Origin: JAKVKY01 sp964293585
Lineage (GTDB): Bacteria; Bacillota; Negativicutes; Acidaminococcales; Acidaminococcaceae
Length of the DNA: 5,649 nt
Direction of reading: 5' to 3'
NCBI GenBank assembly: GCA_964293585.1
Contig: CAXYYS010000100.1
Coordinates: 1-5,649 of the forward strand
The notes under the pieces are model-generated. The model was not told where the DNA came from, did not search any database, and was given only the letters and a program-made list of their open reading frames with translations. How positions within the stretch are numbered: the first letter of the stretch is position 1; each line of letters begins with the position of its first letter. Both the position numbers and the translations under genes were made by a program. Shown one piece after another: positions 1-5,649 of the stretch.

Positions 1-3000
1 AATAGAGAGATAAATCTTCTGCAGCGCTTCCTTAGTCTCGGGTTTAGCATGCCACATTTCCCGCTGTTCTGCTTCCAGCAGGATGGCGGCCATCCTTTGC
101 AGGGCCCAGGGGTTAACTTCCCTCAGCCATTTCTGCACCTGGGGGTCCAGGGTGTACTTCTCCGCGTATTTCTCATACATCCAGTCATCCATAACCTCAC
201 TGGTGGCATCCCACTGAAAACTATGGGAAATGTAGTTAGCCATATCGGCAGCTCCCTTATAACCGTGCTGCATCATGCCCTCCATAAACTTGGGATTCAC
301 GGCTTCACTGCGGAAAATACGCTTGGCCTGTTCCTGCACGCTATGCAGTTCTACCCGGTCCCGGTTGGTACTGTCACCGCAGTAAGCCTTGGGAGCGCTG
401 CCTTTAATGCTGCGCACAGTGGCTACCATCCCGCCATGATAAGCATTATAATCATCGCTGCTCAGCATGTTCGTCTCGTGGTTATCTTCATTTTTGATGG
501 CAATATCTATCGTGCTCATCCGCTTTTTAAAAATCTGCGGCAGGAATTGTCCCCTGTTTTTACCGCCGTAAGCATGAGCGCCCCAGCGTACATAAACATC
601 GGCAATATCATCCACGGTCTGCCAGTTCTTGTTTTCCAGGAGCGCCGCTACCCCGGCGCCATACGTTCCCAGTTCATCGCCAAAAATGCGGTACGCCGCC
701 TGACGCCAGGCATCTTCCTGGGCCATCCCGGTAGCCGTTAGTTCCTTACTGTCTTCCAGCAGATGCTTGCGGATATAATTTTGTTCCGGTTTTTCCTGCA
801 GGTTGCCCACCAGCAGTACCGCTTTATCCAAAAGTTCCATGACCCCAGGCATCGTATCACGGAACAAGCCGCTGATCCTGGCCGTAACATCAATACGCGG
901 GCGCTTTAAGGTTGCCAGAGGCAGGACCGTTACCCCTGTCACCCTTTGGCTGCCTGACTGCCAGACTGGTTTAACCCCCAGCAGGTACAAAAACTCCGCC
1001 ACGCATTGGCCATGACTGCGCATATTAGCTCCCGACCACAGTACAATGCCTACACTTTCAGGATAGCGGCCTTCTTCGGCAATAAACCTGGTGATAGCCG
1101 CATCGCCTAAATCCTGGCCCAGTTTCCAGGCCACCGGCGTTGGCAGATTACGGGGATCTACACCAAAGAAATTACGGCCGCTGGGTAAAAGATAAGCCCC
1201 GCCGCTGGTCGGTGCGCCGGAAGGACCGGGTTCAATATAGTTTCCGTCCAGGGCCCGAACAGCATTAGACATTTCCTGCGTCGTCCGCGCTATCGCGGGA
1301 TAAACCGTAGTACAAATATATGTTCCCAACTTGCTGACTGCTTCTGTCTTATCCGTGCCAAATTGCTGTGCCACGCAAGCGGGTACTGCTTGTGTATCAA
1401 ATTTAACCGCTGCCAGGGACCGCAGGAATTCTTTTGCCGCTGCTGTACAACGATCCACCAGCTGACCTCCGGTCAGGCCGGTCTTGGCATCTACCTTACC
1501 TGCATCCTGCAGCAGGGCCTGATAGTCATAACCCTGTGCTGCCGCCACTGTTTCTAATAACGAAGGAACCTCACCGTTAGGCAACCTGGTTAAGAGCAAC
1601 AGAAAATCCAGTAATTGTTCAGCTGCAGGCGGCTGACCCAAAACATGTAAACCCGTACGGACCTGCATATTTTTTAAGTCGGTGATGTAATTATGCAACC
1701 TTCCGGCATACTCAGCAAAAGGTTCTTTGTCATCGTACGGCATCTCGGCCTGCAAATTGGCAGCTTGCACTTTTTCCAGCAGCAGCTTTTGCAGGGTAAC
1801 AAGATTTTCCGGCTGGGTAATGGCAAAATGGCTGTACTCATCCAGCATCTTTTCCACTTCCGCCAAATCGTCATACGTACCGGCCTGTGTCTGCGGCGGC
1901 GGCAGATATTCAATCAGGCAGGCGCTGCCACGGCGCTTAGCCTGAATACCTTCACCGGTAATCGTCATTAAGTAAGGATATATATTAGGCAAATCCATTA
2001 AAGCCAGGTCGGGATAACTTTTATTATCCAGGCCGGCACTTTTTCCTGGCAGCCATTCCAGGTTGCCGTGGGTTCCTACATGGACTACGGCATCCGCTCC
2101 CCAAACATCACGCAGCCACTGGTAAAACGCCAGATAATGATGGGTTGGCGCCACAAAAGGAGAATGGTAAACTTTGGCCTGGTCAGCACCAAAACCGCGT
2201 GGAGGCTGGACCGTGATAAAGATATTGCCATCCATGGTACCGGGTACTAAAAGCCGGCCCTCAAAGTTCATCACCTGTCCCGGGGCAGGACCCCAGTCCT
2301 TTTCCATCTGTTTTCTGTTGGTCCCGGGCAGGCTTTCAAAATACTGCCGGTACTGCGCATCACTTAACTTGGCGGCGCGGTCCACCTGCTGCTCGTTCAG
2401 CAGCTGCATATCGTTCGTCGCATTATGCGTGATTAGTTCCAGCAGTTCCTTACCGCTGGCTGGCAAATACGGAATCTGATAACCCTGGCGCTGCAGTTCC
2501 AGCAGCAGCAACCTGACGCTTTCAATAGAATCCAGTCCCACTGCGCTGCCAATGCTGGCATTGGAGGGCGGGTAGTTATGAAATATTATGGCAACCTTTT
2601 TTTCACGGTTGGCCTTACGGCGAAGCGAGGCCCATTTAGCAGCTTTCTTTACCATGCTCGTTATCCGTTCCTCAATGGGCTGGTAATGAATATCACCATT
2701 CTTGAGGAAAGTTTTGTTAGCCACCGGTACCCCGTGGATCACGCCGTCAAACTCCGGCGAAGTAACGCTGATAGATATTTCCATCGGGTTCATGCCTTCA
2801 AAATTATCCGCCCAGGAAGCATAATCCGTCAGCAAAGTATAAGCTTGTAAAAAAGGTACGTTCAGTGTCTGCAGGAAAGTACCCAGTCCGGATTGGCCGC
2901 TGGACAGAGAAAATTTCAGGGTGTTGATTAAGACATCAATACAGAGCCGGTCCCCGACCATGAATAATTTCCGGAAAACTTCCGGCAGACCGGGCATACC

Positions 3001-3666
3001 CACGGATAAATCCGGCATACCGTTGGTAAAAACGCACACCGCGTTTAAACCCTGGCGTTCCACTTCCCTGACCAGGGCTTCCTGATATCCCAGGTCGCCC
3101 CAGATCCACTCGTCCCGGTAAAAAAGGATGCCTACCGTAGCAGCTCCTTCTTTACAAAAATCTTTACAATAAGCTGCCAGATCGGTATAAACCTGTTTGG
3201 CATCCGGATGGTAGATGCCGCACCAGGGTGCATGTTCGGGCTGAGCATAGCCGGTCTTGCCATCACAAAGAAACTGGGCATATAAAAGCATATTTCTGAA
3301 ATTAGGCATGCCGTTATATAAATCATATTTCTTGAACTGCAGCATCTCGGCTTCCTGAAGTCCGCCCTGCAAATTATCTTCCCGGGCTCCGGAAGTATTA
3401 ATATAATATTTTATCCGGTGTTCCCGCAAATAAACTAATAAGCGCCTAAAGAAAGGCGTATCCAGCGAGCCACCCATCAGCTTCATCAACACCAGGTCTG
3501 CGTCAGCCAGTGTCCTGTCCATTTTTTCTGTCCAGATACTGTCTGTTTCCACACGCAGATAAACCGCGTCTGGTGACAGGAGTCCTTCCGCCTGCAAGTC
3601 TTTTATTGCCGTCTGCATCTTGATGCTGCGCCGGTCAATATTACTCAGATAAATGATTTTGCTCAT
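1..3666 (-). CDS. cobN: CobN-like cobaltochelatase / Mg-chelatase H-type large subunit (3' end cut by window edge)
   Basis: This is the large, tetrapyrrole-binding subunit of an ATP-dependent class I metal chelatase. In the family it works in the cytosol with an AAA+ motor pair (CobS/CobT or ChlI/ChlD types) to insert Co2+ into a corrin ring. The frame is open for 1222 codons with no internal stop; family members are usually about 1200-1300 residues. The signature HVGTHGNLEWLPGK is at residues 529-542. Other family blocks are NFFGVDPR (832-839), LWSGANMRSHGQ (around 876-887), RIDVTARISGLFRD (924-937) and a GTYGAG segment near 1000. The last visible residues, EALQKIYLSI, match the usual extreme C-terminus, so little is missing. 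No signal peptide or membrane segment is seen. The ATG at 3666 lies 8 nt after an AGGA; an in-frame ATG at 3669 is equally possible. No partner subunit is in view, so cobalt specificity is inferred from family only; BchH-like or dechelatase roles are not excluded. Confidence 0.93.
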   Translation of the reverse strand, partial: MSKIIYLSNIDRRSIKMQTAIKDLQAEGLLSPDAVYLRVETDSIWTEKMDRTLADADLVLMKLMGGSLDTPFFRRLLVYLREHRIKYYINTSGAREDNLQGGLQEAEMLQFKKYDLYNGMPNFRNMLLYAQFLCDGKTGYAQPEHAPWCGIYHPDAKQVYTDLAAYCKDFCKEGAATVGILFYRDEWIWGDLGYQEALVREVERQGLNAVCVFTNGMPDLSVGMPGLPEVFRKLFMVGDRLCIDVLINTLKFSLSSGQSGLGTFLQTLNVPFLQAYTLLTDYASWADNFEGMNPMEISISVTSPEFDGVIHGVPVANKTFLKNGDIHYQPIEERITSMVKKAAKWASLRRKANREKKVAIIFHNYPPSNASIGSAVGLDSIESVRLLLLELQRQGYQIPYLPASGKELLELITHNATNDMQLLNEQQVDRAAKLSDAQYRQYFESLPGTNRKQMEKDWGPAPGQVMNFEGRLLVPGTMDGNIFITVQPPRGFGADQAKVYHSPFVAPTHHYLAFYQWLRDVWGADAVVHVGTHGNLEWLPGKSAGLDNKSYPDLALMDLPNIYPYLMTITGEGIQAKRRGSACLIEYLPPPQTQAGTYDDLAEVEKMLDEYSHFAITQPENLVTLQKLLLEKVQAANLQAEMPYDDKEPFAEYAGRLHNYITDLKNMQVRTGLHVLGQPPAAEQLLDFLLLLTRLPNGEVPSLLETVAAAQGYDYQALLQDAGKVDAKTGLTGGQLVDRCTAAAKEFLRSLAAVKFDTQAVPACVAQQFGTDKTEAVSKLGTYICTTVYPAIARTTQEMSNAVRALDGNYIEPGPSGAPTSGGAYLLPSGRNFFGVDPRNLPTPVAWKLGQDLGDAAITRFIAEEGRYPESVGIVLWSGANMRSHGQCVAEFLYLLGVKPVWQSGSQRVTGVTVLPLATLKRPRIDVTARISGLFRDTMPGVMELLDKAVLLVGNLQEKPEQNYIRKHLLEDSKELTATGMAQEDAWRQAAYRIFGDELGTYGAGVAALLENKNWQTVDDIADVYVRWGAHAYGGKNRGQFLPQIFKKRMSTIDIAIKNEDNHETNMLSSDDYNAYHGGMVATVRSIKGSAPKAYCGDSTNRDRVELHSVQEQAKRIFRSEAVNPKFMEGMMQHGYKGAADMANYISHSFQWDATSEVMDDWMYEKYAEKYTLDPQVQKWLREVNPWALQRMAAILLEAEQREMWHAKPETKEALQKIYLSI

Positions 3667-3674
3667 CATGACCA

Positions 3675-3680
3675 TCCTTT
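3675..3680 (-). promoter_or_regulatory. Ribosome binding site of the cobN-like gene
   Basis: On the minus strand the sequence reads AAAGGA, followed by TGGTC and tandem ATG ATG codons. Spacing from the AGGA is 5 nt to the first of these (3669) and 8 nt to the second (3666), which favours the second. A third in-frame ATG at 3675 overlaps the site itself and is too close to use it. Confidence 0.7.
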
Positions 3681-3706
3681 TATGCCAAGTTCGCATATAA
3701 ATAAAA

Positions 3707-3735
3707 ATTAATACTGATAACAATCAAGTATTAAT
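3707..3735. repeat. 9-bp perfect inverted repeat, probable operator of the cobN-like gene
   Basis: Arms ATTAATACT (3707-3715) and AGTATTAAT (3727-3735) are exact reverse complements around an 11-nt spacer, GATAACAATCA. The spacer region also contains TGAT-AACA-ATCA, a smaller nested dyad slightly off centre. The repeat lies just downstream of the proposed -10 box for the cobN-like gene, where a repressor would block initiation. The GATAAC/AATCA core is loosely reminiscent of Fur-type boxes, but the match is partial. A terminator for tetR is a weaker reading: U-rich sequence follows on the minus strand, but the stem has only one G-C pair. Confidence 0.6.
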
Positions 3736-3738
3736 AAT

Positions 3739-3767
3739 ATCATATCCTATTTTGACACTTTTGTGAA
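3739..3767 (-). promoter_or_regulatory. Predicted sigma-A promoter of the cobN-like gene
   Basis: On the minus strand a -35 box TTCACA (plus positions 3762-3767, 5 of 6 to consensus) and a -10 box TATGAT (3739-3744, 5 of 6) are separated by exactly 17 nt. The -35 lies within the last codons of tetR. Initiation would fall near 3732, inside the left-hand side of the inverted repeat at 3707-3735, leaving a leader of about 65 nt. This would let the chelatase gene be expressed apart from tetR. A weaker alternative (TTGTTA, 18 nt, TATATG) lies within and below the repeat. Confidence 0.5.
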
Positions 3768-4331
3768 GTCATCTCCCAGGACAGGTTGAATAACCGCCGC
3801 AAAATATCCGGCCATGGTCTCCGGAGTCTGCCGCATCTCGTTTTGCACCCACCAATGCAACATTTCCACAAAACTGCTGGCGATATGGTTAAGCAAAAAA
3901 CTTTCCGGCACCTGGCGATTTTGCAACTGATCTTTTAACTGACGTTTGAAGATTTCGCTCACATCTTTTTTCATGGAACCTAAAAATAATTCGCTGCTCT
4001 CCCCGCTTAAAAGTCCCTGCATATTTTTTCTGTCATCCCGCAGATGGTACAGGATATGCGTCAGCTCGGTATCGAGATTATCCTGGGTCTCAGAAAAATC
4101 ATGGGTACCCTCAGAATGACCATGGGCGTGCGTCACATGCTCAAAAAGTTCCGCACACATGGCTTCCAGTAAAGCCTCCCTGGTTTCAAAATGCGCATAA
4201 AAAGTGCTGCGGCCCACATCCGCCCTGTCAATAATTTCCTGTACCGTGATCCGGTCGTATTTTTTTTGCGCCAGTAGTTCGGTAAAAGCTTTAAAGATCG
4301 CCTTCCTGGTTTTTTGTTGTCTCCGGTCCAT
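3747..4331 (-). CDS. TetR/AcrR-family transcriptional repressor with His-rich segment
   Basis: The 194-residue protein has the usual TetR length. Residues 1-55 form the N-terminal three-helix DNA-binding domain, with the typical helix-turn-helix run ITVQEIIDRADVGRSTFYAHF (about 28-48) followed by TREALLEA. The rest is a helical ligand-binding and dimer domain, whose LSGESSELF and HWWVQNEMRQTPETMA stretches resemble the C-terminal type common in Firmicutes regulators. Residues 65-77 carry five histidines (65, 68, 70, 72, 77) plus acidic residues, a possible metal site placed where the DNA-binding and effector domains join. The ATG at 4331 is preferred: it follows a GTGGGG by 6 nt, while an in-frame GTG at 4343 would add four residues and has no good ribosome binding site. 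It is divergent from a metal ATPase, so control of that gene and of itself is the natural inference. The effector is unknown. Confidence 0.93.
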   Translation of the reverse strand: MDRRQQKTRKAIFKAFTELLAQKKYDRITVQEIIDRADVGRSTFYAHFETREALLEAMCAELFEHVTHAHGHSEGTHDFSETQDNLDTELTHILYHLRDDRKNMQGLLSGESSELFLGSMKKDVSEIFKRQLKDQLQNRQVPESFLLNHIASSFVEMLHWWVQNEMRQTPETMAGYFAAVIQPVLGDDFTKVSK

Positions 4332-4409
4332 CTTCGGCCCCACTTTCTAGACACTTTATCCTGTCTGTTCCGTAGCAAACACTTTCCCGTGCTTGCTTCT
4401 GTTGCAACT

Positions 4410-4433
4410 TACATATTTATCGTACAATATGTA
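4410..4433. repeat. 8-bp perfect inverted repeat in the divergent control region
   Basis: Arms TACATATT (4410-4417) and AATATGTA (4426-4433) are exact reverse complements around an 8-nt spacer, TATCGTAC. A shorter overlapping dyad, GTACA-ATA-TGTAC, occupies 4422-4434. The site is upstream of the candidate ATPase promoter and inside the predicted leader of tetR. It could therefore be a second regulator site on DNA or a weak AU-rich hairpin in the tetR mRNA. Its sequence is unlike the palindrome at 4465-4479, so it is probably not bound by the same protein. Confidence 0.45.
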
Positions 4434-4439
4434 CAGTAA

Positions 4440-4454
4440 CATATATAGTATATG
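4440..4454. repeat. 6-3-6 AT-rich dyad overlapping the -10 region
   Basis: Arms CATATA (4440-4445) and TATATG (4449-4454) flank TAG. The dyad overlaps the predicted tetR -10 box and the candidate -10 box of the ATPase gene. Because the arms are simple alternating A/T sequence, this symmetry could follow from promoter composition alone, so a role as a protein-binding site is only possible. Confidence 0.25.
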
Positions 4455-4475
4455 ATTTCTTGTAAAACTTGACAA
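4447..4475 (-). promoter_or_regulatory. Predicted sigma-A promoter of tetR
   Basis: On the minus strand TTGTCA (plus 4470-4475, 5 of 6) and TATACT (4447-4452, 5 of 6) are separated by exactly 17 nt, the best promoter in the window. Transcription would start near 4440 and give a leader of about 110 nt before the ATG at 4331. The -35 box lies within the 7-1-7 palindrome at 4465-4479, which is the arrangement expected for autorepression. Confidence 0.65.
4451..4456 (+). promoter_or_regulatory. Candidate -10 box for the metal ATPase gene
   Basis: TATGAT matches the -10 consensus at 5 of 6 positions and would start transcription near 4463, directly before the palindrome at 4465-4479. No good -35 box sits 16-18 nt upstream; that position falls on the right arm of the dyad at 4410-4433, so an activator might be needed. 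An alternative is TTGCAA (4402-4407) with TACAAT (4423-4428), but the 15-nt spacing is short. Confidence 0.3.
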
Positions 4476-4479
4476 GTTT
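4465..4479. promoter_or_regulatory. Perfect 7-1-7 palindrome, probable TetR operator
   Basis: AAACTTG and CAAGTTT flank a central A as an exact inverted repeat. Allowing one bulged A, the symmetry extends outward to GTA on the left and TAC on the right. The site covers the -35 box of the tetR promoter and lies 25 nt upstream of the ATPase start codon, just before its ribosome binding site. One bound dimer could therefore repress tetR and block the ATPase transcript. That the neighbouring TetR protein binds here is inferred from position and symmetry. Confidence 0.7.
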
Positions 4480-4489
4480 ACCCGTGCAT

Positions 4490-4495
4490 AAGGAG
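4490..4495 (+). promoter_or_regulatory. Ribosome binding site of the metal ATPase gene
   Basis: AAGGAG is a near-perfect Shine-Dalgarno sequence placed 9 nt before the ATG at 4505, which fixes that start codon. It begins 10 nt after the palindrome ends. Confidence 0.85.
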
Positions 4496-4504
4496 TGACT
4501 ACTA

Positions 4505-5649
4505 ATGCTTAAATCCTGGCTAAAAAATGAACCTCGCCCTACCGGCATCTGTGTGCTGCTTTCCCTGGCAGCCTTAATTTTTAGTCTGAGCGGCGCCTGG
4601 ACCAAGCATCTTTCCCTGGATCCGGCCTGGCTGGCTGTAATCTGCTGCGGTATCCCAATTATCCTGGAAGCAGTGACCGCCCTGGCTACCAAACTGGATA
4701 TCACCGCCGACCTGCTCGTCTCCCTGGCACTGGTAGCTTCCCTCCTGACCGGAGAATATTTTGCCGCCGGTGAAGTCGCCTTGATCATGCAGATTGGTTC
4801 TCTGCTGGAAGATTACACGGCTAACCGCGCCCAAAAAGGCGTAGCCGCTTTATTAAAACTGACGCCGCGCACCGCCAGAATCCTCCGGAATGAGCAACAT
4901 ATCACTGTCCCTGTTGAAAATGTCAGCATCGGGGATACCCTGCTGGTCCTGGCGGGTGAAACTATTCCTGTGGACGGAATTTTACTTTCAGGCCACGCCA
5001 CCCTGAACCAGGCGGTCATGACCGGTGAATCCTTACCTGTTGATAAAATAATCGGAGACCCGCTGCTCAGCGGTACCCAAAACCAGTATCAACCTCTGGA
5101 AATGCGGGCCAGTAAAACTTCCGGGAACAGTTCCCTGCAACGCTTGCTGCAACTGGCTGCAGCCGCAGATGCCAACAAGGCTCCCATTGTTAAACTGGCA
5201 GACCGTTGGGCAGGCTATTTGGTAGTTGCCGCCCTTGCCTGTGCCTGCATAACTTATGCTGTGACCGGTATTTTTTTACGCGCCGTGACCGTGCTGGTAG
5301 TCATCTGTCCCTGCGCCTTTGTCCTGGCCACCCCCACCGCGGTAGCGGCTGCCATCGGTAATTTAACCCGGTATGGCATCCTTATCCGTACCGGAGATGC
5401 CTTGGAGCGTCTGGCCGGTGTTACCACCGTGGCTTTTGACAAAACCGGGACCTTAACCTATGGCCAGCCTCATATCCTTGCCGTGCAAGCTTTAAATTCC
5501 GCTTATAGTACTGAGGCTATCCTCAAGCTGGCCGCCACCGCAGAACAAAAAAGCGAACATCCTTTGGGCAAAGCTATCGTGGACAGTTATGCCCGGACGG
5601 GACAAACGCTGCCCCCGGTACAAAATTGTCTGGTCTGGCCGGGCCAGGG
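4505..5649 (+). CDS. P1B-type heavy-metal-translocating P-type ATPase, N-terminal part (3' end cut by window edge)
   Basis: This is an inner-membrane pump that uses ATP to move a transition or heavy-metal ion, normally outward. The visible 381 residues contain hydrophobic segments at about 14-30, 41-59, 68-82 and 84-99. The actuator domain follows with TGES at 173-176. A membrane pair lies at about 235-254 and 258-280, the second bearing the metal-site CPC at 268-270. The phosphorylation motif DKTGT begins at Asp312, and SEHPLGKAI (350-358) is the P1B-specific HP motif of the nucleotide-binding domain. The GDGxND hinge and last two membrane helices lie beyond the edge. The protein starts almost directly with the first helix, so it has no N-terminal HMA or Cys/His metal-binding domain. 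The segment CPCAFVLATPTAV is a mix relative to typical Cu (CPCALGLATPTA) and Zn/Cd (CPCALVISTPVA) pumps, so the metal cannot be assigned. It is divergent from tetR and probably controlled by it. Confidence 0.95.
   Translation, partial: MLKSWLKNEPRPTGICVLLSLAALIFSLSGAWTKHLSLDPAWLAVICCGIPIILEAVTALATKLDITADLLVSLALVASLLTGEYFAAGEVALIMQIGSLLEDYTANRAQKGVAALLKLTPRTARILRNEQHITVPVENVSIGDTLLVLAGETIPVDGILLSGHATLNQAVMTGESLPVDKIIGDPLLSGTQNQYQPLEMRASKTSGNSSLQRLLQLAAAADANKAPIVKLADRWAGYLVVAALACACITYAVTGIFLRAVTVLVVICPCAFVLATPTAVAAAIGNLTRYGILIRTGDALERLAGVTTVAFDKTGTLTYGQPHILAVQALNSAYSTEAILKLAATAEQKSEHPLGKAIVDSYARTGQTLPPVQNCLVWPGQ

Noticed and set aside
49..741. 230-codon open frame on the plus strand
   Set aside because: It is antisense to the well-supported cobN-like frame, has no recognisable domain, and comes from the codon composition of the opposite strand.
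2112..2121. CAGCCACTGG, resembling a cobalamin riboswitch B12 box
   Set aside because: It lies inside the cobN-like coding sequence on the antisense strand, has no surrounding riboswitch structure and no downstream plus-strand gene. The match is short enough to be chance.
3690..3735. Rho-independent terminator after tetR
   Set aside because: The 9-bp stem has only one G-C pair and an 11-nt loop, so it would be very unstable. Its place next to a good promoter favours an operator.
3747..4343. TetR start at the upstream GTG (4343)
   Set aside because: No Shine-Dalgarno sequence precedes the GTG, whereas the ATG at 4331 follows a G-rich purine run at suitable distance and begins right at the usual TetR N-terminus.
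4469..4474. Consensus TTGACA as a plus-strand -35 box for the ATPase gene
   Set aside because: The position 17 nt downstream is the ribosome binding site GGAGTG, not a -10 box. The sequence is better explained as part of the palindrome and the opposite-strand tetR promoter.
4417..4834. Minus-strand open frames of 123 and 86 codons over the ATPase start
   Set aside because: They are antisense shadows of a clear P-type ATPase frame, have no plausible ribosome binding site and no recognisable domains.

Overview
The window holds parts of two divergent transcription units with about 50% GC coding sequence and two AT-rich regulatory gaps. Strong AGGAG-type ribosome binding sites, sigma-A-like promoters and a Firmicutes-style TetR regulator suggest a Firmicute. 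An anaerobe of the Negativicutes or Peptococcaceae type is a guess from sequence style and is not proven here.

Layout. Positions 1-3666 (minus strand) are nearly all of a large CobN/BchH-superfamily metal chelatase subunit. Its 1222 codons are open to the left edge, and only the last few to few dozen residues appear to be missing. Positions 3667-3746 are an AT-rich gap with a 9-bp inverted repeat just downstream of a good promoter for the chelatase gene. Positions 3747-4331 (minus) encode a TetR/AcrR-family repressor with a cluster of histidines. Positions 4332-4504 are a divergent control region with a tetR promoter, a perfect 7-1-7 palindrome over its -35 box, and two further dyads. Positions 4505-5649 (plus) are the first 381 codons of a P1B-type heavy-metal ATPase with no N-terminal metal-binding domain, cut by the right edge.

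How they may work together. The TetR protein probably controls itself and the divergent ATPase through the shared palindrome. The chelatase gene lies downstream of tetR on the same strand but seems to have its own promoter and a different operator-like repeat, so it may answer to a second signal. A metal pump, a possibly metal-sensing repressor and a tetrapyrrole chelatase subunit suggest a metal-tetrapyrrole module. No CobS/CobT or ChlI/ChlD partner is visible, so whether the chelatase makes cobalamin, inserts another metal or removes metal from a porphyrin is open. Apart from the short gaps there is no gene-free stretch over 300 bases.
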